A DNA stretch of 64,000 nt. It comes from Streptomyces sp. CB01249 (GTDB lineage: Bacteria; Actinomycetota; Actinomycetes; Streptomycetales; Streptomycetaceae). The DNA lies in contig NZ_LISW01000002.1 of the NCBI RefSeq assembly GCF_001905735.1, positions 1,400,426 through 1,464,425 of the forward strand. Direction: 5' to 3'. Position numbers and translations under genes: made by a program. The notes under the pieces were generated by a model, which worked only from the letters and a program-made list of their open reading frames with translations, was not told the DNA's origin and did not search any database. Position 1 is the first letter of the stretch, and each line of letters starts with the position of its first letter. Shown piece by piece: positions 52,945 through 61,179 of this stretch.

Positions 52945-53613
52945 GTGAACAAGGCGCAGCTCGTAGAAGCGATTGCCGACAAGGTCGGCGGCCGGCAGCA
53001 GGCCGCGGACGCCGTCGACGCGGTGCTCGACGCGATCGTCCGTGCGGTTGTCGCGGGGGACCGGGTCTCGGTCACCGGCTTCGGCTCGTTCGAGAAGGTC
53101 GACCGCCCCGCCCGCTACGCCCGCAACCCCCAGACGGGTGAGCGCGTGCGGGTCAAGAAGACCTCGGTGCCCCGCTTCCGCGCGGGCCAGGGCTTCAAGG
53201 ACCTGGTCAGCGGCTCCAAGAAGCTCCCCAAGAACGACGTGGCTGTGAAGAAGGCCCCCAAGGGCAGCCTCTCGGGCGGTTCTTCCACCCGTACGACGGC
53301 CAAGGCCGCCGCCAAGAAGGCCACCGCGAAGAAGGCCGTGGCGAAGAAGGCCACCGCCAAGAAGGCCACCCCGGCGAAGAAGACCACCGCCGCGGCCAAG
53401 AAGACCACCGCGACCGCGAAGAAGACCTCGCCGGCGAAGAAGACGACGGCGGCCGCGAAGAAGGCCACCCCGGCGGCGAAGTCGACGGCGGCCAAGAAGA
53501 CCACCGCCGCCAAGACCGCGCCCGCCAAGAAGACCACGGCGAAGAAGGCGCCCGCGAAGAAGACCACCGCGCGCAAGACCACGGCCAAGAAGGCCACCGC
53601 GCGCAAGAAGTGA
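52945..53613 (+). CDS. hupS: HU-type nucleoid protein with Lys/Ala-rich tail (HupS)
   Basis: 222 residues. Residues 1-92 are a complete HU domain (MNKAQLVEAIADKVGGRQQAADAVDAVLDAI, GFGSFEKVDRPARYARNPQTGE, the DNA-binding arm). The remaining 130 residues repeat AKKATAKK/AKKTTA-like units, as in histone H1. HupS compacts DNA in Streptomyces spores (established). The GTG start follows GAAGGGGAAG (52933-52942). An AT-rich promoter with TTGATT and TATATAT lies at 52866-52883. A perfect hairpin ends the transcript. Confidence 0.97.
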   Translation: MNKAQLVEAIADKVGGRQQAADAVDAVLDAIVRAVVAGDRVSVTGFGSFEKVDRPARYARNPQTGERVRVKKTSVPRFRAGQGFKDLVSGSKKLPKNDVAVKKAPKGSLSGGSSTRTTAKAAAKKATAKKAVAKKATAKKATPAKKTTAAAKKTTATAKKTSPAKKTTAAAKKATPAAKSTAAKKTTAAKTAPAKKTTAKKAPAKKTTARKTTAKKATARKK

Positions 53614-53643
53614 GACCGGGCCGCACAGGCCCCCACACGCGCC

Positions 53644-53673
53644 GGGCCGGGCTCCCCTCGGGGAGCCCGGCCC
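53644..53673. terminator. Terminator between hupS and the convergent small gene
   Basis: GGGCCGGGCTCCCC (53644-53657) pairs perfectly with 53660-53673 around a 2-base loop. Confidence 0.9.
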
Positions 53674-53706
53674 GCGGGCTGTCCGGGGAACGCGCCCCGG
53701 AACGGC

Positions 53707-53910
53707 TCAGAACGTCTGCAGCGTCACCAGGCTGATCCGCAGCCCGGCCCCCTCGCCCTCGCCCTCGATCCGCACCCGCTGCCCCGGCCGCAGCAGCCGC
53801 AGGCCGCCCGCGTCGAAGGCCGCCGCGTCGAAGTCCACCGGGGTGCCGTCGTCGAGCAGCACACTGCCGCTCCGCGTCTCGGGGTCGTACGTGTACGAGG
53901 TCGCCTGCAT
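53707..53910 (-). CDS. Small OB-fold-like protein of unknown function
   Basis: 67 residues. The pattern GSVLLDDGTPVDFDAAAFDAGGLRLLRPGQRVRIEGEGEG resembles a cold-shock or S1-like beta-barrel strand order but lacks the aromatic RNA-binding motifs of CspA. A nucleic-acid role is only a guess. TAGTCT on the minus strand lies 6 bases before the ATG, without a ribosome site. It lies 9 bp downstream of cofC on the same strand. Confidence 0.7.
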   Translation of the reverse strand: MQATSYTYDPETRSGSVLLDDGTPVDFDAAAFDAGGLRLLRPGQRVRIEGEGEGAGLRISLVTLQTF

Positions 53911-53919
53911 GGGTGCAGA

Positions 53920-54603
53920 CTATCGGTCCCGCGCGACCGCCCCGGCGGCCCAGCGGCCCGCCGTGAACGGGCCGACGCCCAGCTCCAGCGCCACCCGCAG
54001 GTCCTCGCCGGTGTCCACGTCCCGGCGCACCGAATCGATCCCCGGCAGCGTGATTTCCACCGCGCCCGACGCCAGATGGCGCACCCGGGACGGGCCGCCG
54101 AATGCGGGCCGCAATTCCACGCCCGGAGCAGCCGACAGAAATGTGGTCCCGATTCCCGCCGCATCGGGAACAAATGCGCGGGGAAAAGCGGCAGAGAATT
54201 CGAGGACCCGGGACAATTCCGCCGGCCGCAGCGCGGGCAGATCCGCGTTGAGCGCGGCCACCGGCCGCCCCGGCCTGCCCGACCTGGCCGCCCGCTCACC
54301 GTGCGCGAGGGCCGCGTTGAGCCCGGCCCCCGGCGCGTCGGGCACGACCAGGGCGCCGAGCGCGGCCAGCGCCGCCCCCGCCGCCGTGTCGTCCGTGACG
54401 ACCACCACATCCGCCACGTCCGGGCAGGACAGCGCGGCGGCCACCGTGTCCCGGGCGAAGGCGAGGGCCAGCCGGGGCCGCAACAGCGCGCCGGAGGCGG
54501 GCGCCAGCCTGCTCTTGGCCCGCGCCAGGGGCTTCAACGGGACGACCAGGGACCAGCGCCCGGCCGGGTCGGTGTTCGTGGCGGTCCCTCCCTCGATACG
54601 CAT
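53920..54603 (-). CDS. cofC: Phospho(enol)pyruvate/2-phospholactate guanylyltransferase for coenzyme F420
   Basis: 227 residues. The nucleotidyltransferase pattern is LVVPLKPLARAKSRLAP near the N-terminus, DVVVVTDD, and ALNADLPALRP with the metal Asp. In actinobacteria this enzyme (FbiD) activates phosphoenolpyruvate with GTP in F420 synthesis; in archaea CofC uses 2-phospholactate. It is often encoded next to lipid and gpsA genes in Streptomyces. The ATG at 54603 lacks a clear ribosome site. Confidence 0.9.
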   Translation of the reverse strand: MRIEGGTATNTDPAGRWSLVVPLKPLARAKSRLAPASGALLRPRLALAFARDTVAAALSCPDVADVVVVTDDTAAGAALAALGALVVPDAPGAGLNAALAHGERAARSGRPGRPVAALNADLPALRPAELSRVLEFSAAFPRAFVPDAAGIGTTFLSAAPGVELRPAFGGPSRVRHLASGAVEITLPGIDSVRRDVDTGEDLRVALELGVGPFTAGRWAAGAVARDR

Positions 54604-54765
54604 CGCCGCCTATTCTCGCCTGCCGGTGCGCCGACCCGGAGGGTCGCTCCCCGGGGCGAGGCGTACGGTGTTCTCGACAGAGCAGGGGCCTGGGGCGAGA
54701 CTTGACCCTCGGTAGTCAGACAGCAGACAGCTCCACGGTCTTGTTCACAGAGGAAAGGTGTCCGA

Positions 54766-55518
54766 GTGTCCCGCCGCAGAATCGGCTTCTGGTACCGCCT
54801 GGCGGCGGTCATCGCGAAACCGCCGCTGGTGGTTCTGTTCAAGCGCGACTGGCGGGGAACGGAACACATTCCGGCCGACGGCGGATTCATCACAGCGGTC
54901 AACCACAACTCGTACCTGGACCCGCTCTCGTACGGGCACTTCCAGTACAACACCGGCCGCGTGCCGCGCTTTCTGGCCAAGGCGGGGCTCTTCAAGGGTG
55001 CCTTCATCGGCACGATGCTGCGCGGCACCGGCCAGATCCCCGTCTACCGCGAGACCACCAACGCGATGGACGCCTTCCGGGCCGCCGTCGGCGCCATCGA
55101 GCGCGGCGAGTGCGTCTGCTTCTACCCCGAGGGCACCCTCACCCGCGACCCCGACATGTGGCCGATGGCCGGCAAGACCGGCGCCGCCCGCGTCGCGTTG
55201 ATGACCCGGGCCCCCGTCATCCCGGTCGCGCAGTGGGGCGCCAACGAGGCGATGCCGCCGTACGCCACCGAGAAGAAGATCCGCCTCCTGCCCCGCAAGA
55301 CCCTCCGGGTCAAGGCCGGGCCGCCCGTCGACCTCTCCCGGTTCTACGACCAGGAGCCGACGCCCGAGGTGCTGCGCGAGGCCACCGAGGTGATCATGCG
55401 CGCGGTCACCGCGCAGCTGGAGGAGATCCGCGGGCAGCAGGCGCCCGCCGAGCCCTACGACCACCGCAAGGCCCGCGCCGAACAGCGGCGCAAGGCCCAA
55501 GGAGAGGGACTCACGTGA
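54766..55518 (+). CDS. 1-acylglycerol-3-phosphate acyltransferase (PlsC-like)
   Basis: 250 residues. The acyltransferase HX4D box is NHNSYLDPL near residue 46, and the second box is FYPEGTLTRD near residue 119. It would acylate lysophosphatidic acid in membrane lipid synthesis, matching gpsA next to it, which makes the glycerol phosphate. GTG 54766 follows GAGGAAAGG (54750-54758). The stop overlaps the gpsA start (GTGA). Confidence 0.94.
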   Translation: MSRRRIGFWYRLAAVIAKPPLVVLFKRDWRGTEHIPADGGFITAVNHNSYLDPLSYGHFQYNTGRVPRFLAKAGLFKGAFIGTMLRGTGQIPVYRETTNAMDAFRAAVGAIERGECVCFYPEGTLTRDPDMWPMAGKTGAARVALMTRAPVIPVAQWGANEAMPPYATEKKIRLLPRKTLRVKAGPPVDLSRFYDQEPTPEVLREATEVIMRAVTAQLEEIRGQQAPAEPYDHRKARAEQRRKAQGEGLT

Positions 55519-56525
55519 CGCACCGCCCGAAGGCCGCCGTCTTCGGAACCGGCTCCTGGGGTACCGCCTTCGCCGTCGTCCTCGCGGACGCGGGCTGCGA
55601 AGTGACGCTCTGGGGCCGCCGGGCCGAGGTCGCGGAGGCCGTCAACACCACCCGTACCAACCCCGAGTACCTGCCGGGCATCGAGCTGCCCGCCTCGGTC
55701 CGGGCCACCACGGACGCGGCCGAGGCGCTGCGCGGCGCCGACTACGCGGTGCTCGTCGTGCCCTCCCAGACGCTGCGCGCCAACCTCGCCGACTGGGCCC
55801 CGCACCTGGAACCGCAGACGGTGCTCGTCTCCCTCATGAAGGGCGTCGAACTCGGCACCGCCAAGCGGATGAGCGAGGTCATCGAGGACGTCACGGGCGT
55901 CTCCCCGGACCGCATCGCCGTCGTCACCGGGCCCAACCTCGCCAAGGAGATCGCCGAACGCCGCCCCGCCGCGGCCGTCGTCGCCTGCCGGGACGAGTCC
56001 GTCGCCCAGCGCCTCCAGGCCGCCTGCCACACCCCGTACTTCCGCCCGTACACCAGCACCGACGTGGTCGGCTGCGAACTCGGCGGCGCCGTCAAGAACG
56101 TCATCGGCCTCGCCGTCGGCATCGCGGACGGCATGGGGCTCGGCGACAACACCAAGGGCTCGCTCATCACCCGGGGCCTCGCCGAGACGATCCGGCTGGG
56201 CGCGGCCATGGGCGCCGACCCGCTGACCTTCTCCGGACTCGCCGGTCTCGGCGACCTGGTGGCGACCTGCTCCTCGCCGCTCTCGCGCAACCACACCTTC
56301 GGCACCAACCTCGGCCGCGGCATGACGCTCCAGGAGACCATCGCCGCCACCAAGCAGACCGCCGAGGGCGTCAAGTCCTGCGAATCGGTGCTCGACCTGG
56401 CCCGCAGGCACGGTGTCGAGATGCCGCTGACCGAGACCATCGTCAGCATCGTGCACGAGGGCAAGCCGCCGAAGGTCGCGGTCAAGGAGCTCATGTCGCG
56501 CAGCGCCAAGGCCGAACGGCACTGA
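55515..56525 (+). CDS. gpsA: NAD(P)-dependent glycerol-3-phosphate dehydrogenase
   Basis: 336 residues. Reduces dihydroxyacetone phosphate to sn-glycerol-3-phosphate. The cofactor motif AVFGTGSWGTAFAVVLADAG begins at residue 8; VTGPNLAKEIA, GGAVKNVIGLAVGIADGMGLGDNTKGSLITRGLAE (catalytic Lys) and LAGLGDLVATCSSPLSRN are family signatures. The GTG overlapping the plsC stop is the start, with GGAGAGG upstream (55501-55507). Confidence 0.97.
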   Translation: MTHRPKAAVFGTGSWGTAFAVVLADAGCEVTLWGRRAEVAEAVNTTRTNPEYLPGIELPASVRATTDAAEALRGADYAVLVVPSQTLRANLADWAPHLEPQTVLVSLMKGVELGTAKRMSEVIEDVTGVSPDRIAVVTGPNLAKEIAERRPAAAVVACRDESVAQRLQAACHTPYFRPYTSTDVVGCELGGAVKNVIGLAVGIADGMGLGDNTKGSLITRGLAETIRLGAAMGADPLTFSGLAGLGDLVATCSSPLSRNHTFGTNLGRGMTLQETIAATKQTAEGVKSCESVLDLARRHGVEMPLTETIVSIVHEGKPPKVAVKELMSRSAKAERH

Positions 56526-56604
56526 CGCCACCCGGGGCCCACGCGCCCCGGGCGGCCCGTGCCGCGCTGACTCGGCCGGTACCAGCAGGTACGCTCATCG
56601 CGAT

Positions 56605-57762
56605 ATGAGCAGCGAGAACCTCCCCCAGAGCCCGGAGCAGCAGCTCCGCAAGCCGCGCGTGGCCGTCGTGTTCGGCGGCCGCAGCTCCGAACACGGCATT
56701 TCGGTGGTCACGGCCGGCGCCGTCCTGAACGCCATCGACCGGACCAAGTACGACGTCCTGCCGATCGGCATCACGACGGACGGCCGCTGGGCGCTCACCG
56801 CCGACGAACCCGAACGCATGGCCATCGCCAACCGGACCATGCCGGACGTGGCGCAGCTGGCCGAGTCCGAGGAGGGCGGGGTCGTGCTCTCCGTCGACCC
56901 CGGCAGCCGCGAAGTGGTCTACACCGAGCCCGGCGCGGTGCCCAAGGCGCTCGGCGAGGTCGACGTCGTCTTCCCCGTCCTGCACGGCCCGTACGGCGAG
57001 GACGGCACCCTCCAGGGACTCCTGGAGCTGTCCGGTGTGCCCTACGTGGGCGCCGGGGTGCTCGCCTCGGCCGTCGGCCAGGACAAGGAGTACATGAAGC
57101 GGGTCTTCACCTCCTTCGGCCTCGCCGTCGGCCCGTACCTGGTGGTCCGCCCCCGCGAGTGGGAGGGCGACCCCACCGCCGTCCGCAAGCGCATCACCGG
57201 CTTCGCCGACGAGCACGGCTGGCCGCTCTTCATCAAGCCCGCCCGGGCCGGCTCGTCCATCGGCATCACCAAGGTCGAGGACGCCTCCGGTCTCGACGCG
57301 GCCATCGAGGAGGCCCGCCGCCACGACCCGAAGTTCCTGGTCGAGTCGCTGCTGAGGGGCCGCGAGATCGAGTGCGGCGTCCTGGAGTTCGAGGACGGGC
57401 CGCGCGCCAGCGTCCCGGCCGAGATCCCGCCGGTCACCGCGCACGACTTCTACGACTTCGAGGCCAAGTACATCGACTCCGCCTCCGGGATCGTGCCGGC
57501 GCCGCTCACCGAGGAGCAGACCGCCGAGGTCCAGCGGCTCGCCGTCGAGGCCTTCGACGCCTGCTCCTGCGAGGGCCTGGTGCGCGCCGACTTCTTCCTC
57601 ACCGAGGACGGCGGCTTCGTCATCAACGAGATCAACACCCTGCCGGGCTTCACCCCGATCTCCATGTACCCGCGCATGTGGCAGGAGAGCGGCGTCAGCT
57701 ACCAGCAGCTGGTGGACCGGCTCATCCAGGCCGCGCTGAACCGGCCGACCGGCCTGCGCTGA
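56605..57762 (+). CDS. ddlA: D-alanine--D-alanine ligase
   Basis: 385 residues. ATP-grasp enzyme making the D-Ala-D-Ala end of peptidoglycan precursors. Features are RVAVVFGGRSSEHGISVVTAG, PVLHGPYGEDGTLQGLLELSGVPYVGAGVLASA, KPARAGSSIGITKV and the metal-binding NEINTLPGFTPISMYPRM. The active-site loop around DFYDFEAKY with Tyr points to a D-Ala, not D-Lac, ligase. No close ribosome site; TACGCT lies 9 bases before the ATG. Confidence 0.97.
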   Translation: MSSENLPQSPEQQLRKPRVAVVFGGRSSEHGISVVTAGAVLNAIDRTKYDVLPIGITTDGRWALTADEPERMAIANRTMPDVAQLAESEEGGVVLSVDPGSREVVYTEPGAVPKALGEVDVVFPVLHGPYGEDGTLQGLLELSGVPYVGAGVLASAVGQDKEYMKRVFTSFGLAVGPYLVVRPREWEGDPTAVRKRITGFADEHGWPLFIKPARAGSSIGITKVEDASGLDAAIEEARRHDPKFLVESLLRGREIECGVLEFEDGPRASVPAEIPPVTAHDFYDFEAKYIDSASGIVPAPLTEEQTAEVQRLAVEAFDACSCEGLVRADFFLTEDGGFVINEINTLPGFTPISMYPRMWQESGVSYQQLVDRLIQAALNRPTGLR

Positions 57763-57779
57763 CCACGCGGACACGGCGA

Positions 57780-57810
57780 AGGGTGTGCGCCCGCGAGGGG
57801 CGCACACCCT
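57780..57810. terminator. Terminator between ddlA and the DUF3515 gene
   Basis: AGGGTGTGCGCCC (57780-57792) pairs perfectly with 57798-57810 between convergent genes. Confidence 0.9.
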
Positions 57811-58294
57811 AGAACCGGTTCGGGATCGTCTTCTTCACCGCCGGGGCGAACGCCGCGAGCGGCGTCGTGTCATGCGCGTACGCCTCCGAGAGCGACACCT
57901 CGACGTACGTCTTGCGCAGGGTCGTCGTCAGCCGGGGGCCGTCGCCGTCCCGCTGCTCCAGCATCCAGTTGACCCCGCTCGCGGTGATGCCCTTCGACTG
58001 GTCGTCGTCCATCTTGGCGGGGCGCTCGACACCGCAGCGCAGTACGATCGCCCCGTCCCCCCACCCGGCGGTCAGCACCGAGGCGGGTTCGGGGTCGTTC
58101 CGCTCCAGACCGGCGACGGTGTCCGGCAGTTCCCCGTCCAGCGCGCGGCAGTAGGCTGCGGCTTCCGGGGACGGCGAGGGCACCGTGACCGACGCCTTCG
58201 CCTCGCCCCCGGAACAGCCCGCCACCAGCAGCACCAGGGCGGCGGACGGACCGAGGAACACGGGGTGGAGGAGCCGGCGGCTGGAGGACGTCAC
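57809..58294 (-). CDS. DUF3515 lipoprotein
   Basis: 161 residues with a signal peptide and lipobox LVAGC (Cys27). The DUF3515 pattern follows: AYCRALDGELPDTVAGLERND, VLRCGVERPA and VEVSLSEAYAH, with two Cys that may form a disulfide. It is an exported membrane-anchored protein of unknown role, conserved next to ddl/thiL in Streptomyces. The stop overlaps the ddlA terminator hairpin. Confidence 0.85.
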   Translation of the reverse strand: MTSSSRRLLHPVFLGPSAALVLLVAGCSGGEAKASVTVPSPSPEAAAYCRALDGELPDTVAGLERNDPEPASVLTAGWGDGAIVLRCGVERPAKMDDDQSKGITASGVNWMLEQRDGDGPRLTTTLRKTYVEVSLSEAYAHDTTPLAAFAPAVKKTIPNRF

Positions 58295-58314
58295 CGGCCC
58301 AGCGTAGACGGGGG

Positions 58315-58548
58315 CTACAGGTGAACGACCGGGCAGGTCAGGGTTCGGGTGATGCCGTCCACTTGCTGGACCCGCGCCACCACCATGCGCCCGAGCTCGT
58401 CCACCGTGTCGGCCTGGGCACGCACGATCACGTCGTAGGGACCGGTGACGTCTTCTGCCTGGATGACTCCCGGGAGCTTGGAGATGGTCTCGGCGACGAT
58501 CGACGCCTTGCCCACCTCGGTCTGAATGAGGATGTACGCCTGTACCAC
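58315..58548 (-). CDS. Stand-alone Lrp/AsnC ligand-binding domain
   Basis: 77 residues: VQAYILIQTEVGKASIVAETISKLPGVIQAEDVTGPYDVIVRAQ to LTCPVVHL. This is the RAM (amino-acid-binding) domain of Lrp/AsnC regulators without the DNA-binding helix-turn-helix. No HTH is encoded upstream in this frame. Such proteins may bind amino acids and modulate full-length Lrp proteins. The GTG at 58548 has GGAGG 4 bases upstream (58553-58557); the frame beyond is an antisense shadow of thiL. Confidence 0.92.
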   Translation of the reverse strand: MVQAYILIQTEVGKASIVAETISKLPGVIQAEDVTGPYDVIVRAQADTVDELGRMVVARVQQVDGITRTLTCPVVHL

Positions 58549-58788
58549 GGAACCTCCAGGGCGGCCACGAGGATCATGTGGGGGAAAGGGACGCCACGTT
58601 ATCGCGTCGCCGCGCGGAGCGGGGAGACCCGCGGGCCGGATGACGTCCTCAGCGTGGCGTACAGAACGCGCAAGTTGACGTAACTCTTGACAGTACCGAC
58701 AGCAGAGACGGCACGCGACCGCGAGTGGGGCGGCGCGCACGGGGGACAGGCCGGAGCGTCCGGCCCGACAGATGAGAGGTGACACTCG

Positions 58789-59757
58789 GTGAAGGCAACC
58801 GTGGGCGAGTTGGGGGAGTTCGGGCTCATCAAGGAGCTCACGTCCCGGCTCACCACCACTCCGGCGGTCCGGCTCGGCCCGGGCGACGACGCCGCGGTCG
58901 TGACCGCCCCCGACCGCAGGGTCGTGGCCAGCACGGACATCCTGCTGGAGGGACGGCACTTCCGGCGCGACTGGTCGACGGCGTACGACGTGGGCCGCAA
59001 GGCCGCCGCGCAGAACCTCGCCGACATCGCCGCCATGGGCGCCGTGCCCACCGCGCTCCTGCTCGGCCTCGTCGTCCCGGCCGAACTCCCGGTCACCTGG
59101 GCCGCCGAGCTGATGGACGGACTGCGCGACGAGTGCCAGGTCGCGGGGGCGGCCGTGGTCGGCGGGGACGTCGTGCGCGGCGACCTCATCACCGTCTCGA
59201 TCACCGCGCTCGGCGACCTGCGCAACCACGAACCCGTCACCCGGGCCGGCGCCCAGCCCGGGGACGTCGTCGCCGTCACCGGCTGGCTCGGCTGGTCCGC
59301 CGCCGGATACGCCGTGCTCTCCCGGGGCTTCCGCTCGCCGCGCGCCTTCGTGGAGGCCCACCGCCGACCCGAACCGCCGTACCACGCGGGCCCCGCCGCC
59401 GCCGGGCTCGGTGCCACCGCCATGACCGACGTCAGCGACGGGCTCGTCGCCGACCTCGGGCACATCGCCGAGGCCAGCAAGGTCCGCATCGACCTGCGGT
59501 CCGGGCTCATCGACGTGCCGTCCCAGATGTCGGACATCGGACAGGCCGTCGGCGTCGACCCCATGCAGTGGGTGCTGACCGGTGGCGAGGACCACGCCAT
59601 CGTCGCCACCTTCCCGCCCGACGTGAAGCTCCCGGCCCGCTGGAAGGTGATCGGCGAGGTACTCAACCCCTCGGCGCTGCCCCAGGTGACCGTCGACGGA
59701 GCGCCCTGGACCAGCAAGAACGGCTGGGACCACTTCGGCGACATCGAGGATTCCTGA
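58789..59757 (+). CDS. thiL: Thiamine-monophosphate kinase
   Basis: 322 residues. Phosphorylates thiamine phosphate to the diphosphate coenzyme. PurM-like fold: [78 protein letters not shown] and [16 protein letters not shown] 58789 follows GAGAGG. thiD lies 49 bp downstream. No TPP riboswitch is recognisable in the 240-bp leader. Confidence 0.96.
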   Translation: MKATVGELGEFGLIKELTSRLTTTPAVRLGPGDDAAVVTAPDRRVVASTDILLEGRHFRRDWSTAYDVGRKAAAQNLADIAAMGAVPTALLLGLVVPAELPVTWAAELMDGLRDECQVAGAAVVGGDVVRGDLITVSITALGDLRNHEPVTRAGAQPGDVVAVTGWLGWSAAGYAVLSRGFRSPRAFVEAHRRPEPPYHAGPAAAGLGATAMTDVSDGLVADLGHIAEASKVRIDLRSGLIDVPSQMSDIGQAVGVDPMQWVLTGGEDHAIVATFPPDVKLPARWKVIGEVLNPSALPQVTVDGAPWTSKNGWDHFGDIEDS

Positions 59758-59806
59758 GGCCTGTCCGGCGGATCGGGGCCGGACACGCCTTAGTAGATTG
59801 CGGCCT

Positions 59807-60616
59807 ATGCCGATAACCACCTCCGTACCGCCCCGCGTGCTCACCGTCGCCGGATCCGACTCCGGCGGCGGTGCGGGCATCCAGGCCGACCTCAAGACGA
59901 TGCTCGCCCTGGGCACGCACGGGATGAGCGTGCTCACCGCCGTCACCGCGCAGAACTCCCTCGGCGTCCAGGGCGCCTGGGAGCTGCCCCCCGAGGCGGT
60001 CCGCGCCCAGTACCGCAGCGTCGTGGACGACATCGGCGTCGACGCCGTCAAGACCGGAATGCTGGCGTCCGCCCCGCTCGTGGAGACCGTCGCGGAACTC
60101 CTCGCCGACACCGCGGCGCCCGTCGTCGTGGACCCCGTCGGCGTCTCCAAGCACGGCGACCCGCTCCTCGCCGCCGACGCCCTGGAATCCGTCCGTACGA
60201 AGCTGCTCCCCGTCGCGACCGTGGCGACGCCCAACCTGGACGAGGTGGCGCAGCTCACGGGCATCGCCGTCACCGACGAGGCCGGGATGCGCCAGGCCGC
60301 CGGCGCGCTGCTCGCCTTCGGGCCCCGCTGGGTCGTGGTCAAGGGCGGCCACCTGCCCGGCGAGCCCGTCGACCTGCTCACCGACGGCAGCGAGGAGCAC
60401 TGGCTGCGCGCCCCCCGCCACGACAACCGGCACACCCACGGCACCGGCTGCACCCTGGCCTCCGCCATCGCGAGCCACCTGGCACGGGGCGCCGGGGTGC
60501 CGGAGGCGGTCCGGGCCGCGAAGGCCTATGTCACCGGGGCGATCGAGGCGGGCTTCCCGCTGGGCGCGGGCATCGGCCCGGTCCGCCACGGCTGGCGGCT
60601 GCGCGACGCGGGCTGA
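59807..60616 (+). CDS. thiD: Hydroxymethylpyrimidine/phosphomethylpyrimidine kinase
   Basis: 269 residues, ribokinase-like. Phosphorylates the pyrimidine precursor of thiamine. Signatures are [61 protein letters not shown] and the anion-hole [20 protein letters not shown] (59794-59799) lies 7 bases before the ATG with no ribosome site, so it may be leaderless; a TTG three codons upstream is less likely. Confidence 0.96.
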   Translation: MPITTSVPPRVLTVAGSDSGGGAGIQADLKTMLALGTHGMSVLTAVTAQNSLGVQGAWELPPEAVRAQYRSVVDDIGVDAVKTGMLASAPLVETVAELLADTAAPVVVDPVGVSKHGDPLLAADALESVRTKLLPVATVATPNLDEVAQLTGIAVTDEAGMRQAAGALLAFGPRWVVVKGGHLPGEPVDLLTDGSEEHWLRAPRHDNRHTHGTGCTLASAIASHLARGAGVPEAVRAAKAYVTGAIEAGFPLGAGIGPVRHGWRLRDAG

Positions 60617-60647
60617 CCGGGAGGCGCGGACCCGTACGGGCACAGCA

Positions 60648-60679
60648 AAAAGCCGGTCCACCGAGGTGGACCGGCTTTT
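60648..60679. terminator. Bidirectional terminator between thiD and rpmB
   Basis: AAAAGCCGGTCCACC (60648-60662) pairs perfectly with 60665-60679 and ends in TTTT on both strands. Confidence 0.95.
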
Positions 60680-60714
60680 CGGGCAACCGGTAGGGCTGCG
60701 CTACGACGGGAACG

Positions 60715-60900
60715 TCAGCGCGCGACCTTGCCGGCCTTGATGCACGAGGTGCAGACGTTGAGCCGCTTCGGCGTCCGACCGACCACGGCACGCACGCGCT
60801 GGATGTTGGGGTTCCAGCGACGGGACGTACGGCGGTGCGAGTGCGAAATGTTGTTGCCGAAGCTCGGCCCCTTGCCGCAAACGTCGCAGTTGGCAGCCAC
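60715..60900 (-). CDS. rpmB: Ribosomal protein L28
   Basis: 61 residues: [33 protein letters not shown] and [13 protein letters not shown]. Two CxxC pairs are present, so this is the zinc-binding (C+) form; zinc-responsive actinobacteria often have a second, Cys-free copy elsewhere. The GTG at 60900 has GGAG 7 bases upstream (60908-60911). Confidence 0.97.
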   Translation of the reverse strand: MAANCDVCGKGPSFGNNISHSHRRTSRRWNPNIQRVRAVVGRTPKRLNVCTSCIKAGKVAR

Positions 60901-61179
60901 GGGTCACTCCAAAGACTTCAGATGCACTTACAGTGAATTCCGGTACGCCGGATTCAAGGACTGAAGTGGCGGTACCGGGGGAATGTCCCGACTTTCGTCG
61001 GGCAACCGAAGCAGCATACAACGCCTGCTCCGGAGATACGAAACTACCATGTCTTCCGCCCCCGCCCTCCCGGCCCCCGGACCGCCCGCACCCTCCGACC
61101 GGGGCTAACCTGCGGTGCAGCCAGCCGCCCCACCCCGTCACGAGTCCCCGTTCCGAGTCCCGTCCGAGGAGGACCCGAG

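Noticed and set aside
53290..53610. Tandem repeats in hupS as a possible sequencing or frameshift problem
   Set aside because: The reading frame is continuous through the repeats and the length is close to HupS of other species.
53115..53636. Very hydrophobic minus-strand frame that looks like a membrane protein
   Set aside because: It is the complement of the Lys/Ala codon repeats of the hupS tail (AAG read as CTT).
58549..58788. TPP riboswitch upstream of thiL
   Set aside because: The conserved thi-box segments (CUGAGA, ACCUGAUC-like) are not present in this leader.
58315..60468. 717-codon minus-strand frame containing the Lrp/AsnC domain
   Set aside because: Only the last 77 codons match a family, and they have their own GTG and GGAGG. 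The rest is antisense to thiL and thiD.
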